A stretch of 28,168 bases of DNA from Pseudomonadota bacterium (GTDB lineage: Bacteria > Pseudomonadota > Alphaproteobacteria > Rhizobiales > Xanthobacteraceae). This document shows, piece by piece, positions 15,404 through 22,371 of this stretch. A program made the position numbers and the translations under genes. Numbering within the stretch: the first letter of the stretch is position 1; each line of letters begins with the position of its first letter. The stretch is from NCBI GenBank assembly GCA_023434095.1, contig JAEYTJ010000210.1, positions 1 through 28,168 of the forward strand, written 5' to 3'. The notes beneath the pieces are model-generated. The model saw nothing but the letters and a program-made list of their open reading frames with translations, was not told the DNA's origin and searched no databases.

Positions 15404-16009
15404 TCAGAAATGATACTGGTACCCCATTCCGATCAGATTATCGGCAACCTTCCCATCCGACCATTCGTGCAAATAGTTGAACGAAACAGAACTTGAGGTG
15501 GAAAGACGGAAATTGAGCGCCGATCCCAGAGCGGGAGTCTCGAAATCATAATCCGCATTGAACGCGTTGCGGTAGCGATAGGTCAGCACCGACCACGTCG
15601 TAATGTCGGTCAACTTCCAATCAACCGAACCGTGGATCGAGTAATAGGGAAAATTGACATCGTTGCTTTGCGCGCGACTGCCGATCGACGCAATTCCTAC
15701 GATGGAGAAAATGTCAGAGAACTCGTACCGATAACCGAGACCAATCTGAGAATTGAGGCGCCATCCATCGCCTCCCGAAAGGTCGAAATAATGTATCGAC
15801 GAATCCAGCACGGCATTATTGTCGAACGTATGCGTATAGCCCACGCTGGTGACCGTCGACACGCTCTTGTCGAAATCGCTCGGCTCGCGCTGCGTGGCAA
15901 TGCTAATTCCCAGCACATTACTCTCGCCATACGCTGGGCCGACCGCCGCATAACCCAGAGGAACCACGGCAGCGCCTAGTGCAATGCAGCGATAAATGAA
16001 TCGAAACAC
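15404..16009 (-). CDS. Small outer-membrane beta-barrel protein
   Basis: A protein of about 201 residues of unknown function. It has a signal peptide (MFRFIYRCIALGAAVVPLGY, cleavage probably after AYG near residue 28). Alternating hydrophobic/polar strands separated by short Gly/Asn/Asp turns follow (IGLGYRYEFSDIFSIVGIAS), and the terminal GYQYHF ends in Phe, the usual insertion signal of outer-membrane barrels. The size would suit an eight-stranded barrel. I chose the GTG at 16007-16009 because a GGAGG at 16018-16022 sits eight bases before it; a TTG at 16024 would overlap that site. Its base composition is clearly less GC-rich than its neighbours, hinting at separate origin. It is divergent from the LuxR-type gene. 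Confidence 0.7.
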   Translation of the reverse strand: MFRFIYRCIALGAAVVPLGYAAVGPAYGESNVLGISIATQREPSDFDKSVSTVTSVGYTHTFDNNAVLDSSIHYFDLSGGDGWRLNSQIGLGYRYEFSDIFSIVGIASIGSRAQSNDVNFPYYSIHGSVDWKLTDITTWSVLTYRYRNAFNADYDFETPALGSALNFRLSTSSSVSFNYLHEWSDGKVADNLIGMGYQYHF

Positions 16010-16104
16010 CTGTATCGCCTCCAAATACGCAACGTCGAGCCCCTACCATATAGCCGACTCATTCGTCATTGGAACCTTAAATTAGGCCATTCCCGACTTT
16101 TACG

Positions 16105-16116
16105 TCTGTATACAGA
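16105..16116. promoter_or_regulatory. Perfect 12-bp palindrome TCTGTATACAGA
   Basis: TCTGTATACAGA is its own reverse complement. It lies about 95 bases upstream of the barrel gene's start, just before a second dyad, in an AT-rich promoter-like stretch. A homodimeric regulator could bind here; which one is unknown. Confidence 0.4.
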
Positions 16117-16127
16117 ATGGAATAGAC

Positions 16128-16145
16128 ATATCCCAAATGGGATAT
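16128..16145. promoter_or_regulatory. Inverted repeat ATATCCC-4-GGGATAT
   Basis: ATATCCC at 16128-16134 and GGGATAT at 16139-16145 are exact inverted repeats with a 4-base centre, an 18-bp dyad of the size bound by LuxR-type dimers. It lies in the divergent spacer next to a LuxR-family gene, so autoregulation or control of the barrel gene is a fair guess from position alone. Confidence 0.45.
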
Positions 16146-16559
16146 ATTTGACTATTTCGCCAGATTAATTAATGTCTTGATGTTTTTACGCTCGGACAGT
16201 CGCCCCATTTTCATATCCACCGATCGGAGCGTCCGCATTGACGAAGACCACGTCCCGCCGGCGCGGCCAAGGCGGGGGAACGTGGCTATGCGTGGCGGTG
16301 AGCAGCGCGGTCCGCGTCCACTTGGAGATGATCTGCGCGTCGAGATTCAGCCCGGGAACGCCGCGAAGGCGACCTCCGGGTCCGGCAGTGCCACGGCGGA
16401 AGCTCCGCGAATGGCACGAAAAGTTTCAACGAACGCGAACGACGCGCCGGGATCACAGAGGGATTCTTGTCGGCGCGGGTGCCGCCTATAATGGCCAGCG
16501 CCCTCAGTCGGACGCACACTCTCGGACTGACGCCGTGACAACGGCCGTAGGATGGAATC

Positions 16560-17720
16560 ATGACCGATGCGAACCTGTCGTCGCCCAGCAGCCCGCCCGC
16601 CGACATCGCCATCGATGGCGCGATCTACAGCCTTTACCAGGCGGCGCTGAGCGCGGATCACTGGACGCCGGCTCTGGACTCGGTGGCGGCGCTGTCCAGG
16701 TCGCTCGGTGCGCTCATCTTCGCGAAATCGCAGGATGGGTGGGCCTTCCCCTCCCATTCGGCCGGCATCGCGGACGCCGTCAGTTCCTACCTGAGCGAGG
16801 GATGGTCTCGCCGCAATCCGTGGCTCGAAGGCCGGGTTGCAGCCGGCTTCCAAGCCGGAGACATCTATACGGACGAGGACATACTCGATTTTTCGGAACT
16901 CCCCGCCCATCCCTTCTACGAGACCTTCCTGTCCCGTTTCGGCATCGCTCATGTGATGGCCTCGATCATCCATTCCGAGTTGGGAAGCCCGACCAGTCTC
17001 GTCGTCTGCCGCGCCGGTTCCGGGGGCCGCTTCGCAGACACCGATCGCGCCACGCTGCTGCTGCTCGCGCGACATCTCGAACAGTCGCTGAGAATCACGT
17101 CGGCCTACATGAAGGCGAAGGCGGCGGGCGACACCGTCGCTCAAGCGTTCGACGCAATGGAGCAGCCCGCACTCATCCTCGACGGGGAGATGCGCCCTCT
17201 GCGCGTCAATCGATCGGCCGAGCATCTGGTGGGGCGGTATTTCGTCGACGGCGAAGACGGTCTCCGCCCGACCCTGCCGGCCGAAATCGACGATTTCGTC
17301 TCGACCATTCAACGTGCGCAGACGGACGGCCGCCACGGCAGTCGCCTTCCTCACCCTGCCACCGTCTCCGATCCGGAAGGAGAGAAGCGTCTCGTCGTAT
17401 GGGCCGCACCGCTTGTCGGGACCTCGGCCGACGCTCTCGGACTGGTAAGCCCCACCAAGCATGTCCTGATGCTGGCGAAGGATCTGGAGAGCGACCAGAT
17501 CATCGACCCGACGGTCATCCGAAAGGTCTTCGGAGTGACGACCGCCGAAGCGCGCCTGGCCTCGCTGCTCGCGAGCGGAAGGAGCGTCAGGGAGGCTGCG
17601 GAGGCCCTCGATATTTCGGAGGGAACGGCCCGCTTTGTCCTGAAGCGCATCTTCTCCAAGCTCGGCGTAAGCCGTCAGGCCGAACTGGTTGCCCGCGTGC
17701 GACGGCTGATGCTGCGATAA
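16560..17720 (+). CDS. LuxR-family transcriptional regulator
   Basis: A 386-residue regulator. The C-terminal LuxR/FixJ HTH spans about residues 320-385: VTTAEARLASLLASGRSVRE, then ALDISEGTARFVLKRIFSKL and GVSRQAELV. The N-terminal 300 residues are soluble, without membrane segments. The SLYQAAL and LLARHLEQSLRI stretches resemble the long-sensor LuxR proteins common in alphaproteobacteria, and a PAS-like segment is possible around residues 195-290 (MEQPALILDGEMRPLRVNRS). No acyl-homoserine-lactone-binding signature could be assigned, so the ligand is unknown. The ATG at 16560 follows a weak GGATGG. Likely targets are the adjacent barrel gene or the small peptide gene 167 bases downstream. 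Confidence 0.85.
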   Translation: MTDANLSSPSSPPADIAIDGAIYSLYQAALSADHWTPALDSVAALSRSLGALIFAKSQDGWAFPSHSAGIADAVSSYLSEGWSRRNPWLEGRVAAGFQAGDIYTDEDILDFSELPAHPFYETFLSRFGIAHVMASIIHSELGSPTSLVVCRAGSGGRFADTDRATLLLLARHLEQSLRITSAYMKAKAAGDTVAQAFDAMEQPALILDGEMRPLRVNRSAEHLVGRYFVDGEDGLRPTLPAEIDDFVSTIQRAQTDGRHGSRLPHPATVSDPEGEKRLVVWAAPLVGTSADALGLVSPTKHVLMLAKDLESDQIIDPTVIRKVFGVTTAEARLASLLASGRSVREAAEALDISEGTARFVLKRIFSKLGVSRQAELVARVRRLMLR

Positions 17721-17736
17721 CGACCCGAGGCACCAG

Positions 17737-17756
17737 CGCCCGCCGCGAGGCGGGTG
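17737..17756 (+). terminator. Short GC hairpin after the LuxR-type gene
   Basis: CGCCCGCC at 17737-17744 pairs with GGCGGGTG at 17749-17756 (one G-U pair) around a GCGA loop, 17 bases past the stop codon. No T-run follows, so it is a weak terminator candidate only. Confidence 0.35.
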
Positions 17757-17887
17757 CCGCCTGAGACCGTGCGCCGCACCTCGCTCACGCATGTGTTATT
17801 CATTGGAAATAGCCTTGAACGGCATCGGCAAACTATCTTCATCTTGCCCGAGAACGGGCATGACTCGACAATAGGAGGAACGCCAAT

Positions 17888-17968
17888 ATGGAAAGCCCAG
17901 CCCTGAAGTGGGGTCTTCTTACCGCGACCGTCGTGACCGCAGGCGCGGCCATCATGACGGCGTTCTAG
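17888..17968 (+). CDS. 26-residue hydrophobic peptide
   Basis: A short frame from ATG 17888 to TAG 17966 encodes 26 residues beginning MESPALKWGLLTATVV and ending MTAF. The central 16-18 residues are hydrophobic (Leu, Val, Ala, Ile), enough for one membrane helix. It has the best ribosome-binding site in the region, AGGAGG at 17873-17878, nine bases before the ATG, and a strong terminator follows 12 bases after the stop. A 6-bp hairpin TGCCCG-AGAA-CGGGCA (17845-17860) lies in the leader. I do not recognise the family. Translation signals on both sides make a real small-protein gene more likely than chance. Confidence 0.6.
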   Translation: MESPALKWGLLTATVVTAGAAIMTAF

Positions 17969-17980
17969 ACGATTTACGAC

Positions 17981-18027
17981 TGCGCCGGCCTCCGACGTTC
18001 CGTTACGTCATATCGGAGGTCGGCGCA
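17981..18027 (+). terminator. Strong terminator after the 26-residue peptide gene
   Basis: TGCGCCGGCCTCCGA at 17981-17995 pairs with TCGGAGGTCGGCGCA at 18013-18027 with a single G-T mismatch over 15 bases, with a 17-base loop, followed by TTTCCTTT. It starts 12 bases past the peptide's stop. Confidence 0.75.
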
Positions 18028-18057
18028 TTTCCTTTACGTAATATATGGGCGTGATGC

Positions 18058-18075
18058 CGCCGGCCCCTGCCGGCG
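18058..18075 (-). terminator. Hairpin after the MBL-fold hydrolase gene
   Basis: CGCCGGC (18058-18064) and GCCGGCG (18069-18075) pair perfectly around a 4-base loop, 20 bases beyond the stop of the minus-strand hydrolase gene. The minus strand then runs into AT-rich sequence. Probable terminator. Confidence 0.45.
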
Positions 18076-18094
18076 TCGGCCGAGGCGTCGCCTC

Positions 18095-19081
18095 TCAGAA
18101 CTGCCACCCCGCCGGAACCCAGGCATAACCGGAATCGGTGCGAAGGATGCGCCCGAGGCCGGGGAAGGGGTAGTGGAAACCGAGGACGAGCATGCGGTCG
18201 GCCGCGGCCTGGTCGAAGATGCGCCGGCGTGACGTCGCAGCAGCTTCCTTGTCGCGGTCGGGGCCGGGACGCCAGGGACGGTCGATATTGACGACCGGGT
18301 GGTAGGCCAGATCCCCCGTCAGCAGCAGCTGATCCGTGCCGGAGTGCACGAGAAAACTGGCCATGCCCGGCGTGTGGCCGCTCGCGGCGAGGGTTGTGAG
18401 TCCCGGCAGAATCTCCGCGCCCGCCTCGTAGAGTTCGATGTCGCGGGCAACGGGTTGCAGGCTCCGCTTGATATTGGCCGCGAAGCGCTGCCGGAACTCC
18501 GCCGGCGCCGGCATGTAGGAGAGATTCGGATCGTTCTCGACGAAGAATGCCCAGTCCGCCCTCGGCACCATCACCGTGGCTCGCGGAAAGGCACGTCCCC
18601 CCTCCGCGGTGCGCAGGTTGCCCACATGGTCGGGATGGGTGTGCGAGATGACGACAAGGTCGATGTCGCCGGCGGAAAGGCCCATCGCGCGCAGATTGTC
18701 GAACAGGCGGCCGCCATTCGGTCCCATGGTGCTTCCCGCACCCGCTTCGAGGAGCACGCGGCGTCCGTTGATCTCCAGAAGCAGCGTGTTCAGGTTGAGC
18801 GTCAGATGGTCGGCGGGAAGGAAGGCCCGCCGCAGCGCTTCCTGCAGTTCGACCTCCGGCGCGTCGTTCGCATAGATCCGCGGCGGGCCGCCGATCAGCC
18901 CGTCGCTGAGAACGGTGGCCGCGATGTCACCGACCTGGAAGCGATAATGGCCGGCATTGCCGAGCGCCGGTGATGCGGCGGGCTGGGCCTGGACCGCGCC
19001 CGGCACCGTCTGGCCGAGAAGCGAACCGGACGTGCCGGCCAGCGCGGCGAGCATGATCTTGCGTCGGTTGATCGTCAGCAT
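18095..19081 (-). CDS. Exported MBL-fold metallo-hydrolase (MPH/lactonase-like)
   Basis: A 328-residue metallo-beta-lactamase-fold hydrolase. The dizinc motif HTHPDH is at 147-152, with His236 (ASGHTPGM), Asp257 (LLTGDL) and His303 (GFHYPFPG). The layout GDIAATVLSDG near the N-terminus, then a GPNGGRL loop, and a C-terminal FPGLGRI segment matches the branch containing methyl parathion hydrolase and related lactonases/arylesterases, so ester, lactone or phosphotriester hydrolysis is likely; the natural substrate is unknown. The N-terminus NRRKIMLAALAGTSGSLLGQ looks like a twin-arginine export signal, implying periplasmic action after folding with metal. The ATG at 19081 has an AGGAAAGGGA site; a longer in-frame start lacks support. 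It is divergent from a LysR-type gene. Confidence 0.85.
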   Translation of the reverse strand: MLTINRRKIMLAALAGTSGSLLGQTVPGAVQAQPAASPALGNAGHYRFQVGDIAATVLSDGLIGGPPRIYANDAPEVELQEALRRAFLPADHLTLNLNTLLLEINGRRVLLEAGAGSTMGPNGGRLFDNLRAMGLSAGDIDLVVISHTHPDHVGNLRTAEGGRAFPRATVMVPRADWAFFVENDPNLSYMPAPAEFRQRFAANIKRSLQPVARDIELYEAGAEILPGLTTLAASGHTPGMASFLVHSGTDQLLLTGDLAYHPVVNIDRPWRPGPDRDKEAAATSRRRIFDQAAADRMLVLGFHYPFPGLGRILRTDSGYAWVPAGWQF

Positions 19082-19153
19082 GTCGTCCCTTTCCTGTAGC
19101 GAACTGTCCGTCGGCAATCCCCGCTTGGTTGAAAGGTGACAGCGTCCCACTGG

Positions 19154-19171
19154 ATTGATAAGACGATCAAT
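19154..19171. promoter_or_regulatory. LysR-type operator dyad ATTGAT-6-ATCAAT
   Basis: ATTGAT at 19154-19159 and ATCAAT at 19166-19171 form a perfect dyad with a 6-base centre, the classic T-N11-A shape of LysR-type binding sites. It lies between the divergent hydrolase and LysR genes. A further GATCAA at 19175-19180 repeats one half-site. Confidence 0.6.
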
Positions 19172-19205
19172 ACCGATCAACGTGATCGCCTGAGGCAATC
19201 AATCC

Positions 19206-20096
19206 GTGACGCAACGCCTCGACCATCTCGAAACCTTCGCGCTGATCGTTCGCTGCGGCGGCTTCCGTGCCGCTGCTGCCGAGCGTGGGGTTTCCTCCTC
19301 CGTCATCAGCCAGTCCCTGGCAGCACTGGAGCAGGCACTGGGCTTGCGGCTGCTCAACCGGACCACCCGCAGCATCGCCGTCACGGAAGCCGGCGAGCGC
19401 CTGCTGGCGCGCCTTCGACCTGCCCTCGACGACATCCACCTCGCCCTCGGCGAGCTCGACCAGCTGCGCGAGGAACCTTCCGGGACGCTGCGCATCAACG
19501 CCCCCGCCCCGGCCGTGGACCACGTCCTGTGCCCCCTCGCCTTCGCATTCATGGAGGCTCACCCGCAGGTCCGGATCGAGATCATCAGCGATGCCGCGAT
19601 CATCGACATCGTCGAACAGGGGTTCGATGCCGGCGTCCGCTTCGGCCAGCAGCTCGCCAAGGACATGATCGCCGTCCCGCTCGGCAAGCCCCTCCGCTAC
19701 GCCATCGTCGCGTCGCCTCGCTATCTCGCCGCACGCGGGCGCCCGGCTTCCCCCTCGGAACTCGTCGGGCACGACTGCATCCGGCGCCGCTATCCCGGAG
19801 GCGCCCTCGCGACCTGGGCCTTCGCGAAAGGCGATGACGCGGTCGACATGATTCCCGAAGGGCGATTGACCCTCAGCTCGGCACATCAGGAGCTTCAGGC
19901 GGCTCTTGCCGGCCAAGGCATCGCCCATGTGTTCGACGATTACGCGCGCACCGCCATCGCGGAGGGCCGGCTGGTCGAGATATTGGCGGATTGGAGCCCG
20001 AAATTGCCGAGCTGGTTCCTTTACTACCCCAACAAGCGGCACAGCAGCGCCGCCATGCGCGCCTTCCTGGATTTCGTGCGCAGGTCGGGCCGCTAG
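19206..20096 (+). CDS. LysR-family transcriptional regulator
   Basis: A 296-residue LysR-type regulator. The winged HTH occupies residues 1-60 (FRAAAAERGVSSSVISQSLA, then LEQALGLRLLNRTTRSIAVT), followed by the linker helix and a two-lobed periplasmic-binding-protein-like effector domain from about residue 90. The SGTLRINAP opening of the effector domain is that of the large CrgA/DmlR-like group. It starts at a GTG (19206) with GAGG ten bases before it. Divergence from the MBL-fold hydrolase gene, with a T-N11-A dyad between, suggests that it controls that gene in response to an unknown small molecule. Confidence 0.92.
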   Translation: MTQRLDHLETFALIVRCGGFRAAAAERGVSSSVISQSLAALEQALGLRLLNRTTRSIAVTEAGERLLARLRPALDDIHLALGELDQLREEPSGTLRINAPAPAVDHVLCPLAFAFMEAHPQVRIEIISDAAIIDIVEQGFDAGVRFGQQLAKDMIAVPLGKPLRYAIVASPRYLAARGRPASPSELVGHDCIRRRYPGGALATWAFAKGDDAVDMIPEGRLTLSSAHQELQAALAGQGIAHVFDDYARTAIAEGRLVEILADWSPKLPSWFLYYPNKRHSSAAMRAFLDFVRRSGR

Positions 20097-20169
20097 GTGT
20101 CCACGGTCTGGCGGTAGACCCGTATGGGCGTCCAGAGCGCCGGTGGCCAGCGCGAATTCCGGCCGCACC

Positions 20170-20835
20170 CTACTCGGTCATTTCCGCTTCCTGCTGCAGG
20201 GCGGCGATCAGCGCCATGAAGCGTTCGCCCTGCACGAGCACATGGGCCCGGATGCAGTCGGCGGCACGGGCTCCATCGCCGGCAAGCAGAGCCTCCAGAA
20301 TGGCCTCATGCTCGGCAAGGGAGTTCGACATCCGTCGCGGCACTTTCAACTGCAGGCGCCGATAGGGCTGCAGCGCCGTCTGCAGCCGGATGGCCTCGGC
20401 CCGGAGCACGCGGTTGCCGGTCGCCGAATAGATCGCCACGTGGAAATGGGCGTTGGCCGGGTAGTACGCATCGTCGTCGCCGGCTGCGACAGCCTCCTGG
20501 CAGGCAAGATGCGCCGAGGTGATGGCGGCACGGTCCACCGGCCCCAGCCGCTGCGCCGCAAGACGCGCGCAGGAGGCCTCGATCTCCGCCATGAGCTCGA
20601 AGGATTCGACCAGTTCGCGCGGGCCGAGCAGCGCCACGAAGGCTCCCCGCCTCGGGCGCATCTCGACGAGGCCGGAGGCGGAAAGCTGGATCAGCACCTC
20701 ACGGATCGGCGTGCGCGACACGCCGAAGCGTTCGGCGAGGCCCGCCTCGTCCAGTCGCTGGCCCGGTCGCAGGCGGCCGGCCACGATATCGTCCTCGAGC
20801 GCTTCGCGAAGCCTCGGAGTCTGTTCACCACGCAC
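20170..20835 (-). CDS. matR: GntR-family malonate regulator MatR
   Basis: A 221-residue FadR/VanR-subfamily GntR regulator. The N-terminal winged HTH is clear (LRPGQRLDEAGLAERFGVSR, then TPIREVLIQL), followed by an all-helical FCD ligand domain from about residue 75, with His residues in the family's metal/carboxylate site (ANAHFHVAIY, LAEHEAIL, IRAHVLVQG). It is divergent from malonyl-CoA decarboxylase, as matR is in Rhizobium, and probably represses the mat operon until malonate or malonyl-CoA binds. I chose the GTG at 20833-20835 because GGAGG lies six bases before it; an in-frame ATG at 20862 would add nine residues and has only a weak site. Confidence 0.85.
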   Translation of the reverse strand: MRGEQTPRLREALEDDIVAGRLRPGQRLDEAGLAERFGVSRTPIREVLIQLSASGLVEMRPRRGAFVALLGPRELVESFELMAEIEASCARLAAQRLGPVDRAAITSAHLACQEAVAAGDDDAYYPANAHFHVAIYSATGNRVLRAEAIRLQTALQPYRRLQLKVPRRMSNSLAEHEAILEALLAGDGARAADCIRAHVLVQGERFMALIAALQQEAEMTE

Positions 20836-20889
20836 GGCATACCTCCGGAGGCAGAAAGCCATTTTCCGTGCTGCAATGCAAGACGCATC

Positions 20890-20905
20890 ATCTTGTATAC
20901 TTGAT
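20890..20905. promoter_or_regulatory. MatR operator candidate in the divergent mat promoter
   Basis: ATCTTGTATACTTGAT is a dyad (ATC-2-GTATAC-2-GAT) that closely resembles the TCTTGTA/TACACGA element I recall for Rhizobium MatR. It covers the -10 element of the predicted matR promoter and lies just upstream of the predicted matA -35, so bound repressor could shut both. Flanking GACGCAT (20882-20888) and ATGCGTC (20924-20930) form a wider inverted repeat around it. Confidence 0.65.
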
Positions 20906-20923
20906 GGTTGACTGACGATGCAA
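20894..20923 (-). promoter_or_regulatory. Predicted matR promoter
   Basis: On the minus strand TTGCAT (20923-20918) and TATACA (20899-20894) are separated by 18 bases, a fair sigma-70-type promoter. The -10 is part of the operator dyad, which would give autoregulation. Confidence 0.45.
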
Positions 20924-20936
20924 ATGCGTCATCATT
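20908..20936 (+). promoter_or_regulatory. Predicted matA promoter
   Basis: TTGACT (20908-20913) and a weak ATCATT (20931-20936) are 17 bases apart, predicting transcription from about 20943. That would lie after an in-frame ATG at 20918, which supports the ATG at 20996 as the true matA start. Confidence 0.4.
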
Positions 20937-20995
20937 CCATACACGGGCTGCGCTCCGGGCGCGGCCATCCGCAGGGTCTCACCGCTGGATGGGCC

Positions 20996-22363
20996 ATGGC
21001 ATCGAACACCTCTTTTGTCGCCGACCTGCTGTCCTCCATCGCCGAGCGTGGTCGCACGCTGCTCGACCGCTCGCAGCGCGTGAGCGGGGCGACGCGGGTG
21101 GAGACGCTGGCGGAGCGTTGCCACACCCTGCTCACCGGGCGCGGCGAAGCCTCGGGGGTCGCCCTCGCCGCCGACATTCTCGACCGCTACGCCCACATGA
21201 AGACCGGCGAGGCCATCGCCTTTTTCGAGGTGCTGGCCGAGCAATTCGGCCCCGACCCGGACCGGCTCGCCGCCGCCATCGACGCCTATGGCCGCAACGG
21301 GCCGGGTGCCGCCGCCGACCTGCACCGGGCCAGCGAACCACGCCGGCAGGAACTCTTCCGCCGCTTCAATCTGGCGCCGGGCGGCACCCTCTCTCTGGTG
21401 CGGATGCGCGAGCGGCTGATGGAGGCGATGGTGCGCCGGCGGGACCTCGCCGAGGTCGACCGCGATTTCGCGCATCTGTTCTCGTCCTGGTTCAACCGGG
21501 GCTTTCTGATGCTCCGGCGCATCGACTGGTCGACGCCGGCGAACGTGCTCGAAAAGATCATCCGCTACGAGGCGGTTCACGCCATCCGCGATTGGGACGA
21601 CCTGCGCGCCCGGGTCGATTCCCCGGACCGGCGCTGCTACGCGTTCTTTCACCCGGCGCTGGTCGACGAGCCGCTGATCTTCGTCGAGGTAGCACTGATG
21701 AAGGAGGCGCCGGGCGCCATCGTGCCGATCCTCGATCCCGCACGTCCCCTCCTGCGGCCGGAGGACGCGACCACGGCAGTCTTCTATTCCATCTCCAACT
21801 GCCAGAAGGGCCTTGCCGGCGTCTCCTTCGGCAATTTCCTGATCAAGCAGGTGCTGGAGGAGATCTCCCGCGAGCTGCCCTCGCTCACCACCTTCGTCAC
21901 CCTCTCGCCGGTGCCGGGGTTCCGGAAGTGGCTGGAGAGCGAGCGGCGGGCGGAGCAAAGCCTTGTCCTGTCGGCTTCCGACCGCAAGGTCCTCGAAGCG
22001 CTCGATACGCCGGACTGGGCCGAGAAAGCGGAATTGCGCGAGGAGCTGGGCGCGGTGCTGTCCCCCGTCGCCGCCTATTACTTCCTTGCCGCTCGCACGC
22101 CGAAGGGAACGCCGGTCGATCCGGTCGCCCGCTTCCATCTCGGCAATGGCGCACGGCTCGATCGCATCAACCCGATGGGCGACCTCTCGGCTAAGGGGCT
22201 CGCTCAGGCGGCGGGGCTGATGGTCAACTACCGCTACACACCCGCCGATATCGAGAAGAACCACGAAGCTTTCGCCGGAAAGGGCGAGATCGTCGCGAGC
22301 CCGCAGGTGCGCAAGCTGCTCAAGGTCGATCCCGCCTCGCGTGCCCTCGTTCCCGTCACCTGA
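20996..22363 (+). CDS. matA: Malonyl-CoA decarboxylase
   Basis: A 455-residue malonyl-CoA decarboxylase, converting malonyl-CoA to acetyl-CoA and CO2. The protein shows the family's N-terminal helical bundle (to about residue 150) and the GNAT-like catalytic half with FYSISNCQKGL, TLSPVPGF (Ser304) and FHLGNGARL (His381). The last two should be the catalytic pair by comparison with the human enzyme. A RINPMGDLSAKGLAQAAGLM segment follows. The start at 20996 is preferred over an in-frame ATG at 20918, because the extra 26 residues have no family character and lie in the promoter. The next gene begins eight bases after the stop, in the matA-matB order known from rhizobia. Confidence 0.93.
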   Translation: MASNTSFVADLLSSIAERGRTLLDRSQRVSGATRVETLAERCHTLLTGRGEASGVALAADILDRYAHMKTGEAIAFFEVLAEQFGPDPDRLAAAIDAYGRNGPGAAADLHRASEPRRQELFRRFNLAPGGTLSLVRMRERLMEAMVRRRDLAEVDRDFAHLFSSWFNRGFLMLRRIDWSTPANVLEKIIRYEAVHAIRDWDDLRARVDSPDRRCYAFFHPALVDEPLIFVEVALMKEAPGAIVPILDPARPLLRPEDATTAVFYSISNCQKGLAGVSFGNFLIKQVLEEISRELPSLTTFVTLSPVPGFRKWLESERRAEQSLVLSASDRKVLEALDTPDWAEKAELREELGAVLSPVAAYYFLAARTPKGTPVDPVARFHLGNGARLDRINPMGDLSAKGLAQAAGLMVNYRYTPADIEKNHEAFAGKGEIVASPQVRKLLKVDPASRALVPVT

Positions 22364-22371
22364 AGAGCATC

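Larger units (their letters stand above)
16010..16559. other. Gene-free divergent spacer between barrel and LuxR-type genes
   Basis: About 550 bases. The half next to the barrel gene (16025-16200) is AT-rich and holds two dyads, annotated separately. The half next to the regulator (about 16240-16540) is GC-rich again; short open frames exist on both strands but none has a ribosome-binding site or a recognisable family. I see no gene here, though a decayed one cannot be excluded. Confidence 0.6.

Noticed and set aside
16177..16491. A 104-codon frame, and opposite-strand frames, in the divergent spacer
   Set aside because: There is no ribosome-binding site and no family resemblance. A minus-strand stretch near 16347-16450 looks somewhat protein-like but could not be tied to any family, so no gene was called.
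16238..17764. A 508-codon plus-strand frame overlapping the LuxR-type gene
   Set aside because: It is Arg/Pro/Gly-rich and has no recognisable motif, whereas the overlapping frame at 16560-17720 has a clear LuxR HTH.
20918..20995. An upstream in-frame ATG for malonyl-CoA decarboxylase
   Set aside because: It would add 26 residues with no family character and would start before the predicted transcription start, inside the operator and promoter region.
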